A stretch of 64,000 nucleotides of DNA from Lysinibacillus pakistanensis (GTDB lineage: Bacteria > Bacillota > Bacilli > Bacillales_A > Planococcaceae): NCBI RefSeq assembly GCF_030123245.1, contig NZ_CP126101.1, positions 1,486,501 through 1,550,500 of the forward strand, given 5' to 3'. Under the pieces are notes generated by a model, which did not search any database, was not told the DNA's origin, and was given only the letters and a program-made list of their open reading frames with translations. The position numbers were made by a program, and so were the translations under genes. Shown here in pieces: positions 18,229 to 27,902 of this stretch (positions are counted from its first letter, which is position 1; every line of letters begins with the position of its first letter).

Positions 18229-18750
18229 ATGAGAATATTTCATGTCAGTGACGAAAGTGAGATTCTTGTCTTTCATCCTCGATTACCTGAACGAACAGAT
18301 TTAGATGCAACTACAGGGCTCGTATGGGCTATAAACGAAAAATGTCTCCCTAATTTTTTAACCCCTAGAAATTGTCCAAGAGTTTGCTATCGTATAGGTA
18401 CAGAAACAACAGAACAGGATATACAGACTTATTTCACCTCAGGAACTGCTTCACATGTAATTGTGATTGAAAGCAAGTGGTTTGAAACAATGAAAAATAC
18501 GACACTCTATCTATATGAATTTGATATCCATGGATTTACGCTACAGGATCAGGTAGCAGGCTATTATACGAGTGAAACAACTCAGCTACCTATTGCTAAA
18601 TTTGAAGTCGAAAATTTATTTGAGGAATTATTTAAGCGTCATGTAGAATTACGGGTAGTCGATAACCTGTGGGATATTTATGATGATATTCAAAAAACAA
18701 CATTAAATTGGTCGATGTGCAGAATGCGATTTACGCAGCCAAGAAAATAA
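18229..18750 (+). CDS. Conserved protein, probably DUF6886 family
   Basis: This protein of 173 residues has the conserved run LVWAINEKCLPNFLTPRNCP near residues 32-52 and no membrane segment. I believe this is the DUF6886 family of Bacillaceae, with no known function. It stands as a single gene: the ribosome site is weak (GGTAAG), and a terminator lies directly downstream. Confidence 0.6.
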   Translation: MRIFHVSDESEILVFHPRLPERTDLDATTGLVWAINEKCLPNFLTPRNCPRVCYRIGTETTEQDIQTYFTSGTASHVIVIESKWFETMKNTTLYLYEFDIHGFTLQDQVAGYYTSETTQLPIAKFEVENLFEELFKRHVELRVVDNLWDIYDDIQKTTLNWSMCRMRFTQPRK

Positions 18751-18759
18751 TTAGCCAAG

Positions 18760-18796
18760 TCTCGTAAACGCTACTATCACGTTTACGAGATCTTTT
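18760..18796 (+). terminator. Terminator
   Basis: An 11-bp perfect stem, TCTCGTAAACG/CGTTTACGAGA, with loop CTACTATCA is followed by TCTTTT. It lies between convergent genes. Confidence 0.75.
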
Positions 18797-18801
18797 CGTA
18801 T

Positions 18802-19287
18802 TTAGACAGTAAATGCTTGAACTAATGGAGTACTTGTCATATCAATTAATTTACTATCTTTATAGGTAAAAATATATTCGTAGTTGATTGATTCATCAAG
18901 CATCTTCGGTAAATAATATTTTAAATCTGCTATTCCTACATTTTGAGGGTGCAAAATCCAAGATAGGTCTTTCCAATCAAGAATACCTTCTGCCACCTTA
19001 ATGGGTGTCACATACGGGTAGGATTCTGGTAGTTCTGCCATAAATGCATACATGCAACCAAAGTTAATGTTTCCATCAGTCCATGTTATTTTTCCTTTGT
19101 ATGTAATGTCTTGCAAGGCAATGCCGGTTTCTTCCTTGATTTCACGTAATGCACTGACCAATGGCGTTTCACCTTGCTCAATTTTTCCACCGACACCATT
19201 CCAAGCGCCCATCCATTGTGGCTTATCTCTATTCAGTAATAATATTTTGTCTCCCTGCTTCAGAAAACAAATTGTATATTCAACCAA
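18802..19287 (-). CDS. NUDIX hydrolase (MutT-like)
   Basis: This protein of 161 residues has a complete NUDIX box, GKIEQGETPLVSALREIKEE plus TG. It is preceded by NRDKPQWMGAWNGVGG, which is typical of 8-oxo-dGTP diphosphatase-like proteins. It likely hydrolyses a nucleoside diphosphate derivative; the substrate is not determined. The start is TTG at 19287, supported by AAAGGAGG seven bases upstream. It is monocistronic. Confidence 0.88.
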   Translation of the reverse strand: MVEYTICFLKQGDKILLLNRDKPQWMGAWNGVGGKIEQGETPLVSALREIKEETGIALQDITYKGKITWTDGNINFGCMYAFMAELPESYPYVTPIKVAEGILDWKDLSWILHPQNVGIADLKYYLPKMLDESINYEYIFTYKDSKLIDMTSTPLVQAFTV

Positions 19288-19477
19288 GTTCTTTCCTCCT
19301 TTAAATCAAAAAAATGCGCCATAGTGGTCTTAAGTCTACTATAGCAGTTGTATCAATTGGAAGTTATAATAAATGTGTCTTACTATCCGTATAGGGGATA
19401 AAAATATTGTAACAAAGAATCTTTTAACGTGACATTTAAAAGATGCCGTATAGATACTGAGGAAAAGAGGAAACGTT

Positions 19478-19930
19478 GTGATATTAATAAGTGCTTGCTT
19501 AGCAGGATTAAAGGTACGTTATAATGAGACAGATTGTTTAGATGAAAGAATACAACAGCTTGTATTAGAAAATAAGGCTATAACTGTGTGCCCTGAATTG
19601 ATGGGTGGCTTTACTACTCCTCGTGAGCCTGCTGAAATAGTTGGCGGAGATGGGGAAGACGTTCTTGATGGAACAGCGATTGTAGTGGAAAAATCGGGCC
19701 GCGATGTAACGGAGCTGTATCTAAAGGGTGCCTATGCAACTTTACATAAAGCGCTTGAACTTGGTGCGACGAAGGTTATCTTAAAAGAGTATAGTCCATC
19801 CTGTGGCAGTGCAATGATTTATAATGGTCATTTCAATGCTACAAAGAGAATCGGTGTAGGTGTTACAACCGCATTACTAAGAAGAAATAATATAGTGGTT
19901 TTTTCAGAAGAAGAATTTTTTACAGAATAA
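19478..19930 (+). CDS. DUF523 family protein
   Basis: This protein of 150 residues starts at a GTG behind GAGGAAA. Family features include ISACLAG near the N-terminus, CPELMGG, and the cysteine motif KEYSPSCGS. These cysteines suggest metal or cluster binding, but the function is unknown. It is a single gene ended by a strong terminator. Confidence 0.8.
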   Translation: MILISACLAGLKVRYNETDCLDERIQQLVLENKAITVCPELMGGFTTPREPAEIVGGDGEDVLDGTAIVVEKSGRDVTELYLKGAYATLHKALELGATKVILKEYSPSCGSAMIYNGHFNATKRIGVGVTTALLRRNNIVVFSEEEFFTE

Positions 19931-19936
19931 TAAAGT

Positions 19937-19972
19937 GAATTCCTTGCGTATAAAGGAATTCTTTTTTTTTTT
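19937..19972 (+). terminator. Strong rho-independent terminator
   Basis: The stem GAATTCCTT/AAGGAATTC with a 7-base loop is followed by eleven T. Confidence 0.9.
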
Positions 19973-20045
19973 GAGAGAAAATGCTTGATATGTTCGTTGT
20001 ATAGGATGAAGAGGCCTATACAAGAAGTTGAGAGGAATTGGTGCC

Positions 20046-20612
20046 ATGAAATCGAATGAGAAAAATTTCATCAAGCGATTGAAACGACAGAAAGAGGATG
20101 CTATTGAATATGTCGTGGATCAGTACTTATCGCTTGTGAAAGGTGTTATTTATAAGGTGCTTGCACCATTGCAACAGGATTATATAGTTGATGAATGTAT
20201 CAATGATGTATTTTTAAGTATTTGGGATAATATCGAGCAATTTAAAGGAGGTACTGATGATTTTCGCAAGTGGCTTTGTGTCATCGCTAAGTTTAAAGCA
20301 TTCGATTATTACCGAAGAGCAGTAAAGAAGAGAGAAATATCCTCTGAGCATCCAGACTTACTAATCGACCCTTCAGTAGAGGAAGTGGTCATTCAGCTAG
20401 AAAATCAAGAAGAATTAGTAAAATTAATCAACACACTCGATGCTATAGATCGAAAAATATTTATAATGAGATTTTTTATTGGTATGAATACAAAGGATAT
20501 TGCAATGCAAGTTGGTTTGACAGGTGCAGCTGTTGATAATCGCATATATCGAGGCAAGAAGAAATTACAACAGCAAGCAATTGAATTAAAGCTTGGGGGT
20601 AATCCGACATGA
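20046..20612 (+). CDS. ECF-type RNA polymerase sigma factor
   Basis: This protein of 188 residues has region 2 (YLSLVKGVIYKVL...DYIVDECINDVFLSIW...FRKWLCVIAKFKAFDYYR) and region 4 (TLDAIDRKIFIMRFFIG...AVDNRIYRGKKKLQ). There is no sigma-3 region. The ATG at 20046 is chosen over a TTG at 20028 because AGAGGAA lies upstream at good spacing. The next gene overlaps its stop by four bases and encodes a membrane protein, the usual sigma/anti-sigma pair. Confidence 0.9.
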   Translation: MKSNEKNFIKRLKRQKEDAIEYVVDQYLSLVKGVIYKVLAPLQQDYIVDECINDVFLSIWDNIEQFKGGTDDFRKWLCVIAKFKAFDYYRRAVKKREISSEHPDLLIDPSVEEVVIQLENQEELVKLINTLDAIDRKIFIMRFFIGMNTKDIAMQVGLTGAAVDNRIYRGKKKLQQQAIELKLGGNPT

Positions 20613-21715
20613 AGGGAATTTATAAATTTTTCAATGACGTGCAGTTAGATAAGAAGGAATTTATCGAACTTGATGTTAGTGATTTTGAAAAAGCGCAGGT
20701 AAAAAAGCGATTAAAGCAAAGCCTAAAGAAAAAGAAAAAAAGAGTGAAACGATGGCGGCAAATAGCAGTGGCAGTGCTTTTTATGGGATTGTCAGGAGCG
20801 ATAATAGGATATACCTTTCCAGCACATGCAGGAAGTATTCCCATTGTGAAAAACATCTTCCAATTTATAGATGGAGATAGATCTTTTCTTTATGAAAATT
20901 ATAAAGAATTTTCAACAGCTATAGAATTATCTGAGATGAGCAAGGGTGTGGAGATTACCATTAATGATGCCCTTTACGATGGTGAAACAATTTTTATAAC
21001 CTATTCGCTCAAGAGTAAAAAGAAATTAGGTGACCAACTAAGAATTCATGATACTTCTTCATCTTTAAAGGATGCAGATGGCATGGCATGGGGCTCGGAA
21101 ATAAAAAGAGTAGACGATTACAACTATGTCGGTTTGTTAACAGTTGGGAATTTCGGAACAAATGTTGGGGATACAGCATACTTAGTATGGAATATTGATA
21201 AAATATTGATGGAAAAATCAAATACAATTATTAATGGTCACTGGCGTTTTGCCTTTTCTGTAGAGGCAACCTCAAAGTATACGCAAATAGTAAATAAATC
21301 TTCGTCTCTTGATGGTATCAACGTGACAATTAGACAAATCACCCATACACCGATGTCAACCATTGTATATGTAAGGCAACAATTAGATCAGCATATTTTA
21401 GATTATTGGGATAATATCGACCTAGACTTTACAATGACAGATGATATGGGGAATAACTATGATGGCTTGAATCATGGGGGTCGTGGTTATCCAAATGATA
21501 TTCGTACAGGTAAGACGTTTGGAAAAGTTGACGAAAGGGCAACAACACTGAAGATTATGCCACATGTCCGGCTCATGAAGTCATCTGTAAATGATGATGA
21601 ACCAATAGAGGAAAAGAATGCTTTTGGCGAAACTGTTGTGAGGAATAGAGCTGTAGAGGTAGAAGATTTTAAAGAAATAAATCTTGAACCAATCGTTATT
21701 GAATTGAAAGAATAG
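20609..21715 (+). CDS. DUF4179-type membrane protein, likely anti-sigma factor
   Basis: This protein of 368 residues has a basic cytoplasmic N-terminus (KKRLKQSLKKKKKRVKRW), one membrane helix (about 52-72) and a large extracellular beta-rich domain resembling DUF4179/DUF5643. Its start overlaps the sigma factor stop (ATGA), implying translational coupling. It probably binds and restrains the ECF sigma factor and senses an envelope signal. This role is inferred from family and context. Confidence 0.8.
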   Translation: MKGIYKFFNDVQLDKKEFIELDVSDFEKAQVKKRLKQSLKKKKKRVKRWRQIAVAVLFMGLSGAIIGYTFPAHAGSIPIVKNIFQFIDGDRSFLYENYKEFSTAIELSEMSKGVEITINDALYDGETIFITYSLKSKKKLGDQLRIHDTSSSLKDADGMAWGSEIKRVDDYNYVGLLTVGNFGTNVGDTAYLVWNIDKILMEKSNTIINGHWRFAFSVEATSKYTQIVNKSSSLDGINVTIRQITHTPMSTIVYVRQQLDQHILDYWDNIDLDFTMTDDMGNNYDGLNHGGRGYPNDIRTGKTFGKVDERATTLKIMPHVRLMKSSVNDDEPIEEKNAFGETVVRNRAVEVEDFKEINLEPIVIELKE

Positions 21716-21733
21716 GTAAGATATGAAAGGATG

Positions 21734-21773
21734 AAACTGCCCTCGCTCTTTTATAGAGTAAGGGCAGTTTTTT
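21734..21773. terminator. Bidirectional terminator
   Basis: AAACTGCCCT with AGGGCAGTTT, plus an inner CTC/GAG, forms a stem followed by six T on the plus strand and the mirror A-run on the other. It separates the sigma operon from the convergent ABC permease gene. Confidence 0.85.
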
Positions 21774-24159
21774 AGTCAACGAGTAGAATTTGAGGTGATG
21801 TTTTGGCAATGATTTTTGTGGATACCCAGCAACCAAGACAGGCTGCCACAACACTTAAGAAGGATAATCCGATGGTTATTGGCCAATTTATCACAAGAGG
21901 TAATTCTAGTAAGCCATATTCTAAAACAATACTTTGTAAAGCTACGGGAATTACTTTTACACCGATAAAAATTCCAAACATAGCCCCTAGTGATGAAAGT
22001 AATAGAATTCCAGATGTAATCGACCATCGAATAGTATTTGAGGTCATACCAATAGATTTAAAAATTCCATAAGTTCCGCTTTCTTTTCTTACGTTTATTC
22101 TAGAAACACTAAAAATAATGATGAATGTTACAGCAATAAATAAAATTCCGATAACAGATAATGGGATGATTAAAACAGCAATCACTACTTTAAACACATC
22201 TTCTAATAATGTTTGTTGTGTGTCGACTTTGACAGAGCTTTTAAAGTTATTGTTTAAATCATCAACGATTTGAGCTGATAATGTCTCATCTACTAAATTG
22301 ATCATACTAATTTCTGAAGCAGAATAGGCAGCATTATAAACTTTGATCACATCAGCGGTAATTCTCGCTGAATTAGACATATTGGCGATTGATTGATAAA
22401 TACCAGCTACAATCAAATGATGCTGCTTGCCTTCGATATAGACTTCTACAATATCTCCTACATTTTTGTGTAAAGCCTTCGCGACATTAAGGCCAATGGC
22501 GATTTCATTTTTATTTACAGGATTACGGCCAGAAATTGTCTCGTATCCAGCAACATCAAAACTACCTTCAATAGTATTGACATTAATATTAAGCGGTTGA
22601 TTTGGTTCATTAGGGAAAACCCCTGTAAATTGATCGAGCCAAGCGTGATTTTTAATGCGTTCATCTGAGCGTAAAAATTGTTCAAACTGTTGTTTTGAAA
22701 ATGTTGCCTCATTAAAAACCGTTACTACAACATGTGATGAATCGTAGCCCAATGCTGGTGTGTTTTGTTTGATGCTGGAAATAAAGCTATTATGAATGAC
22801 TGCACTAAACACTAAAATTGCAGAAGTAATGGCTGTAAGAACAATAATAAGAATGGAACTTTTCATATTTTTAGTGATGTTTTTAATGCTAATTTGAAGT
22901 AGAATCGGCAAATGAACTAAATTAGAAAGACGATTAGAGTTGTTTAAACGCCGATTCAATTTACTGTTTGCAAATTCTGACATACCGTACTTAATTGCTT
23001 GTACGGGTTCAACGTGACGTGCTTTGTTAGAGTATATGAACGCAGTAAGGATAACAATGACAAGGATTATGACAGCAAGTAGCATAGTGATTCTAAAATC
23101 TTGAATAATCGTTAAATGCTTTCCGGCCTTTAAATAAGATAAAGAGCTTTCTATGATCACTCTGGAAAGGACTGTACTGGCAATAAGACCTGGAATAATT
23201 GAAACCATGGATAATAAACCAAATTGTAAAACATAGGTCACACTAATTTTTCGAGAAGTAAGCCCGAGAGATTTAATGACACCAATCGTTTTATAGTTCG
23301 TTAAAATGGCATCTGAAATACTAAAACCAATAATATACAGCGAAATGAATAACATTGCTACACCAAAAGCGATCATGATAAAGCCGATAATTTTATTAAT
23401 AATAAAATTAAACGAATAGAGATCCACGTATTCCATTTTTGATTCAAGGTAGGGGCCGTTTAAAAATTTTTCGAATTCTATCCAATAGTTTGCACTTTGC
23501 TGATAATCATCAAAGCGAAGAGCCATCATATATTCTTCAGACCCTATCATTGTATCAAATTGTTTATGATAGTCAGAGTCGTTCATCCAAATACGAGCAT
23601 TCGTTGTAAAGGGTCCGCCGTATGGCAAATCTACAACAATACCCGAAACATTTAATGTAAAAGCTTTTTCGCCAGTGTTAAATTCAATAGTATCTCCAAG
23701 TGAAATACTCATGGTAGTAGCCATCGATGTGGGAATCCAAATTGTTCCTTCAGTAGGGTAGTCCTGATTTTCACCCTCTGAAAATAGTAATCGATCAACA
23801 ACAAAGGGCGTTTTAGGTGTATTCATCATGAATAAGTAGAGATTTGTCGTTTCTACACCATTCGCTGTGAAGCCAGATAAATTTCTATAAGGAATGAGAT
23901 TCGAGGCAGAAACCCCTTGTTGCTCTTGCCACCAATTGTTGACAGTGTTTGGATTATGAATATCCTTGCCCATCGTTAAAATTTGGTGCGCCCCATTTGA
24001 ATCATGATGTGTTTTTTCAAAAATATTGCTTGTATTCATCAAAATCGTTACAGAGGTAGCTAATAAAAGGGTGGATAGCATAATTATAATTGCTAATAGT
24101 ACATTTTGGATTTTCCTTTTCTTAATATGTGCAAAGCAAAGAGTAAGTATTGCGTGCAT
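21772..24159 (-). CDS. ABC transporter permease with two FtsX/MacB domains
   Basis: This protein of 795 residues has an N-terminal helix (about 17-37), a large extracellular MacB-like domain, then FtsX core helices (about 255-390). A second extracellular domain (about 450-640) and a second FtsX triplet (about 655-790) follow. Such proteins work as mechanotransmission-type ABC systems, exporting or sensing lipids, peptides or antimicrobials without classical transport. The gene lies three bases after the ATPase gene stop. GGAAAGGAG precedes the ATG. Confidence 0.88.
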   Translation of the reverse strand: MHAILTLCFAHIKKRKIQNVLLAIIIMLSTLLLATSVTILMNTSNIFEKTHHDSNGAHQILTMGKDIHNPNTVNNWWQEQQGVSASNLIPYRNLSGFTANGVETTNLYLFMMNTPKTPFVVDRLLFSEGENQDYPTEGTIWIPTSMATTMSISLGDTIEFNTGEKAFTLNVSGIVVDLPYGGPFTTNARIWMNDSDYHKQFDTMIGSEEYMMALRFDDYQQSANYWIEFEKFLNGPYLESKMEYVDLYSFNFIINKIIGFIMIAFGVAMLFISLYIIGFSISDAILTNYKTIGVIKSLGLTSRKISVTYVLQFGLLSMVSIIPGLIASTVLSRVIIESSLSYLKAGKHLTIIQDFRITMLLAVIILVIVILTAFIYSNKARHVEPVQAIKYGMSEFANSKLNRRLNNSNRLSNLVHLPILLQISIKNITKNMKSSILIIVLTAITSAILVFSAVIHNSFISSIKQNTPALGYDSSHVVVTVFNEATFSKQQFEQFLRSDERIKNHAWLDQFTGVFPNEPNQPLNINVNTIEGSFDVAGYETISGRNPVNKNEIAIGLNVAKALHKNVGDIVEVYIEGKQHHLIVAGIYQSIANMSNSARITADVIKVYNAAYSASEISMINLVDETLSAQIVDDLNNNFKSSVKVDTQQTLLEDVFKVVIAVLIIPLSVIGILFIAVTFIIIFSVSRINVRKESGTYGIFKSIGMTSNTIRWSITSGILLLSSLGAMFGIFIGVKVIPVALQSIVLEYGLLELPLVINWPITIGLSFLSVVAACLGCWVSTKIIAKTSPQILLVD

Positions 24160-24162
24160 GTT

Positions 24163-24921
24163 TTACTCCTTTCCCGTGACATAAGAAAAGATAATATGTT
24201 CACGCTCTTGTATGCTAGCATCATCGTATTGATCGAAGTCTAAAATACCTCCAATTTTTCCATCCTGAATGATAATAAGACGATTTGCACGACAGGCCGC
24301 TTTTATATCATGCGTAATCATTACGACAGACTGACCTTTTTTGTTTAAATCCGTTAAAATATCTAAGATAGCTACACCATGATCGTAATTTAAACTACCA
24401 GTTGGTTCATCTGCAAATAGAATCTCTGGGTCATTGACTAATGCTCTAGCAATAGCAGCTCTTTGTTGCTGTCCACCAGAGGTTTGCGAAGGTAAACGAT
24501 TCCATTGCTCCTCAAGTCCCATTTTATTTAATAGCATCTCCGCTTTTTTTATCACATCTTTTTTAGGGTATTTTGCAATATATCCTGGGAGGGTGATATT
24601 TTCTAGCAATGTCATATCCGGGACGAGATTACTACTTTGATAGACATATCCTATCTTTTTAGAGCGAAATGTAGCTATCTGCTGTTCGGTAAATGTATCC
24701 AGCCTTTCTCCATGAAAATAAACTTCACCAGTCGTAATAGAATCAAGACCACTTAAAAGATAAAGCAGTGTTGATTTACCCGAACCAGAGTTGCCCATAA
24801 TGACTGTAAAATCTCCTTTATATATTTCGATATTAATATTTTTTATTGCATGAAATTGCTCACTCCCTGTGGAATATGTCTTACATAGATTTTGAGCACG
24901 AATAAGTACCTCTTTTTCCAC
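24163..24921 (-). CDS. ABC transporter ATP-binding protein (MacB/LolD type)
   Basis: This protein of 252 residues has Walker A GNSGSGKST, Q-loop YVYQSSNLVP, signature TSGGQQQRAAIA and Walker B LFADEPTGSL with the H-loop in MITHD. The motif order and the GSLNYDHG stretch match ATPases that pair with FtsX-like permeases. The start is GTG behind GGAGGAGG. It forms an operon with the downstream permease. No TCS gene is directly attached, although one lies a kilobase upstream on the same strand. Confidence 0.92.
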   Translation of the reverse strand: MEKEVLIRAQNLCKTYSTGSEQFHAIKNINIEIYKGDFTVIMGNSGSGKSTLLYLLSGLDSITTGEVYFHGERLDTFTEQQIATFRSKKIGYVYQSSNLVPDMTLLENITLPGYIAKYPKKDVIKKAEMLLNKMGLEEQWNRLPSQTSGGQQQRAAIARALVNDPEILFADEPTGSLNYDHGVAILDILTDLNKKGQSVVMITHDIKAACRANRLIIIQDGKIGGILDFDQYDDASIQEREHIIFSYVTGKE

Positions 24922-25035
24922 GAGAATACCTCCTCCATTTGATTTTATTTCTTTTAGTGTAAGGGGGATTTATTATAAGGTCCTTATTAAAATATTAATA
25001 AATTATTACAAGAACTAGAAGATTTGAAAATCGTT

Positions 25036-25126
25036 CTTTGTGAAAGCACAAAGCCGATTCCGGACGCATTGTTTATCTGTGCGAAAGCGAAGCGACAGCA
25101 ACAATTATGTAGAGGCATAATTGATT
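25036..25126. repeat. Palindromic element with dispersed repeat, copy 2
   Basis: A perfect hairpin, CTTTGTG-AAAG-CACAAAG (25036-25053), is followed by copy 2 of the repeat also seen at 187-274 (25069-25126, TTGTTTATCTGTGCGAAAGC ... TTGATT). The 3' stem is CAATTATG-TAGAGG-CATAATTG. It lies between the ABC pair and the DinB gene. Confidence 0.65.
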
Positions 25127-25131
25127 ATAAA

Positions 25132-25171
25132 GACAAAAATAAGCTTTGGATAGAAGATGATGTCCAAAGCT
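25132..25171 (-). terminator. Terminator of the DinB gene
   Basis: On the minus strand AGCTTTGGA and TCCAAAGCT form a 9-bp stem followed by TATTTTTG. Confidence 0.7.
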
Positions 25172-25182
25172 CTTTCATAAAA

Positions 25183-25668
25183 TTATAATGTTTTCACTTG
25201 CTCAATTTTTAATCCGAAAATTTGAGGCGGTTCAATGTTGTTCATTTGTAAATATGCTGAGATTTGTCCACGATGATGGATTTCATGTTCGGGAATCGAC
25301 ATAAGTATTCTCCAAGCACTTACCTCATGACCATGAAGGGTTAAAACCTTTTTTGACAACACATCGTTACCAATTTTCAATAGCCCCTCAGTTAATTTAG
25401 TTTGACTTGACTCTAAATAATTAGAAATTTCCTCTAGGGAAGCCCCATTACTAGTATCATGACCTGTGTACGTCCACGAGCCATGTTCAAATATTCCAAG
25501 AAACATTAATCGAGCTGATGCAATATGCCGCAATAAATCACCTATAGAAAATTTATCTTCAGAGGGCTTCCACTCTAAAAGTTCATCAGGTATTGCCTTC
25601 ATATATTACATCGTTCGTTTATGACTACCATCTAAATATTTTACATATTCCTTTATGTCATGAATCAT
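25183..25668 (-). pseudogene. DinB-family protein gene interrupted by an in-frame stop
   Basis: The best start is the ATG at 25668, behind TTGGAGAG. It reads MIHDIKEYVKYLDGSHKRTM and then meets TAA (25606-25608). The same frame continues YMKAIPDELLEWKPSEDKF and on to the end. The DinB metal-site histidines remain: His in LLRHIASAR, and HEIHHRGQ near the C-terminus. A restart at the ATG 25602 gives 139 residues but has no ribosome site, and it lacks the first helix normal for this four-helix-bundle family. It is therefore probably a recent nonsense mutation, or a sequencing error. DinB-like proteins are thiol transferases or metal-dependent enzymes of varied role. Confidence 0.7.
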
Positions 25669-25742
25669 GTCTTCACTCTCCAATTTTTTTCTGACTTTCA
25701 TTATTTATATTTTTAATTTTTCGAAATTACCCTCTTGGAAAT

Positions 25743-27176
25743 TTAAATAATAGGCAGGGTTAATGTAAATGTTGTTCCTCTATTTTGTTTACTTTTAAAT
25801 GAAATAGAACCATTATGCGCTTCCATAATATGCTTACAAATAGACAACCCGAGTCCAGCTCCTTCATTTTTCACAGCAGTTTCACCAGTTGCTTGAATAC
25901 CTCTGAAGTAGCGTTCAAAAATAAAAGGCATATCCTCAGGTAGCATTCCATTACCATTATCTATGACATTTATGTATAGTAATTGATTTTCAATATCGAT
26001 AGAAACGGCTATGGAATCGCCTTTAGAAGTATGCTTTAGTGCGTTCGTAATAAGGTTTGAAAGCACCTGCTCTAGTCGATGCTCATCTGCTCGAATAAGG
26101 ACATTAGGAATATACTCTGGCTCGATAAAATGAATGCCGGTCGTTTGGACGTAATGATGAATGGGATGCAAAATATTCGTAAAAACATCTTTGCTATATT
26201 GCTCTGTTAAGTTAACTGGGATATGTCCAAGCTCCTTCAACGTGTGAATAAATAAATCATCAATGAGTCTAGACATTTTTTCAGTATTTGTTTGCATGAT
26301 TTGAATATATGACATAAGTGAATCCATGTCAGGACAAATTCCCTCTGAAATAGCATCTAAATAAGCTTTTATGGTTGTTAGAGGTGTTCTTACTTCATGC
26401 GAAATACTAGATATAAGCTTTTTTTGGTTTTGCTCCTGTTCATCTCGTTGGAGTGTAAGATTTTTTATTTCTAAGCGCATTTGATCAAATACCGCATACA
26501 AATCTCCAATTTCATCTACTCTCGGATACACCGTTTTCTGTTCATAATTACCTTTGACAATTTCCTCTGTACTTTTCTTCAAATTATGTAAAGGCAGTAA
26601 GATTTCCTTATTAGCCTTCCGTATCATGTACAAGGCAAGCCCAATAATAAACAAGCATAGGAAACCACTTATAACGATTATCATAAAATGATTAGAGCGC
26701 TTTACAGGTAAGAGAACATTTTGATCAATGGTGAAAATAGCGTTACCAATTTGTTCTTGCTTGTCATTAATTATGGGAAAAGCAATTTTAACTTTTCCAG
26801 CCAGTTGTTGTGACGTAAATAAATCATAATGTAAATCGTCTTTTAAGCTGATAAACTGTGAAGGGTCTTCTTCTATGGAATTATAAATAATCCTCCCATC
26901 TAATTGAACGACTGTGATATCTATATCTTGGCTATTGCTCATTTCTTGAAGGGAATTGCGTAAATCTAAATTTTGTTCGAGACTTGTAAAATGGTCTTCT
27001 ATGTACAATAAAACATTATTTACCTGTAGGCGAATTTGATTGATAACGTATTCATTTGAAGGTTCCTTATTTTGTTTAACAGTAGTAAGCAGTAATAGAA
27101 GGAAACAAGTAAATAATAGAAAAACACAAATTAGTATAGACCATAGCCATTTCTTCATCCAAATTTTTAAATACAT
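25743..27176 (-). CDS. Sensor histidine kinase
   Basis: This protein of 477 residues has a helix at about 10-32, an extracytoplasmic sensor of about 125 residues, and a second helix at about 160-182. These are followed by HAMP, the phosphoacceptor motif SISHEVRTPL, and the ATPase boxes (NLITNALKH, DNGNGM, GAGLGLSI). AGGAG precedes the ATG. The response regulator gene ends ten bases upstream, and the two follow an ABC-2 transporter pair, so the system probably responds to a transported or membrane-active compound. Confidence 0.92.
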   Translation of the reverse strand: MYLKIWMKKWLWSILICVFLLFTCFLLLLLTTVKQNKEPSNEYVINQIRLQVNNVLLYIEDHFTSLEQNLDLRNSLQEMSNSQDIDITVVQLDGRIIYNSIEEDPSQFISLKDDLHYDLFTSQQLAGKVKIAFPIINDKQEQIGNAIFTIDQNVLLPVKRSNHFMIIVISGFLCLFIIGLALYMIRKANKEILLPLHNLKKSTEEIVKGNYEQKTVYPRVDEIGDLYAVFDQMRLEIKNLTLQRDEQEQNQKKLISSISHEVRTPLTTIKAYLDAISEGICPDMDSLMSYIQIMQTNTEKMSRLIDDLFIHTLKELGHIPVNLTEQYSKDVFTNILHPIHHYVQTTGIHFIEPEYIPNVLIRADEHRLEQVLSNLITNALKHTSKGDSIAVSIDIENQLLYINVIDNGNGMLPEDMPFIFERYFRGIQATGETAVKNEGAGLGLSICKHIMEAHNGSISFKSKQNRGTTFTLTLPII

Positions 27177-27185
27177 TAGGTTCTC

Positions 27186-27902
27186 CTACGAATAATTTTG
27201 AGTACTAAATTTATAACCAACACCCCAAACAGTTTGAAGGTAGACTGGACAAGATGGATTGACTTCAATTTTTTCACGTAGACGTCTAATATAAACGGTT
27301 ATTGTATTTTCATCACCGTATGTGTCATAGCCCCAAACTACATCAAGCAGCTGCGCTTTGGAGAATACCTGATTTCTATTTTTCATTAGAAAATAAAGCA
27401 TTTCAAATTCTTTTGCCGATAGAGGAATATGCTTTTGATTAAGGGAAAAGGTATACTCGTTTTTATTGATAATCATATGATCGATTTGAATCAGATCCAC
27501 CTTTTCAGTATTATCTAGCAGCCATCGATCTTGTTTCCGTAAATGCGCTTTTATTCTTGCTACAAGCTCACTTAACGAGAAGGGCTTCGTCATATAATCA
27601 TCTGCACCGAATCCCAGACCTAAAACCTTATCAGTATCACTGCTACGAGCGCTTAAAATTAATAGAGCAACATTGCTATCCTCACGAATTTGACGACATA
27701 ATTCGATGCCATCATAATCAGGAAGAGATAGGTCAAGAATAATAAAATCAGGAGGGCTATTTTTTATAGTTTGAATAGCCTCTTGCCCAGTTTGAACAAT
27801 ATAGGGCTCAAAGTGATTGACACTTAAATAGTCTCTAATGATAGTAGCAATATCATCTTCATCTTCTATAATTAGGACTTTTGCTTTTTTTAACATAGAC
27901 AT
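27186..27902 (-). CDS. OmpR/PhoB-family response regulator
   Basis: This protein of 238 residues has a receiver domain with acidic pocket EDED, phospho-Asp in FIILDLSLPDYDG, and the Lys in MTKPFSL. It is followed by a winged-helix domain ending in YLQTVWGVGYKF. Its ATG immediately follows the TAA of the permease gene, and the ribosome site AGGAG lies within that gene's end. It is the cognate partner of the kinase at 25743. Confidence 0.94.
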   Translation of the reverse strand: MSMLKKAKVLIIEDEDDIATIIRDYLSVNHFEPYIVQTGQEAIQTIKNSPPDFIILDLSLPDYDGIELCRQIREDSNVALLILSARSSDTDKVLGLGFGADDYMTKPFSLSELVARIKAHLRKQDRWLLDNTEKVDLIQIDHMIINKNEYTFSLNQKHIPLSAKEFEMLYFLMKNRNQVFSKAQLLDVVWGYDTYGDENTITVYIRRLREKIEVNPSCPVYLQTVWGVGYKFSTQNYS

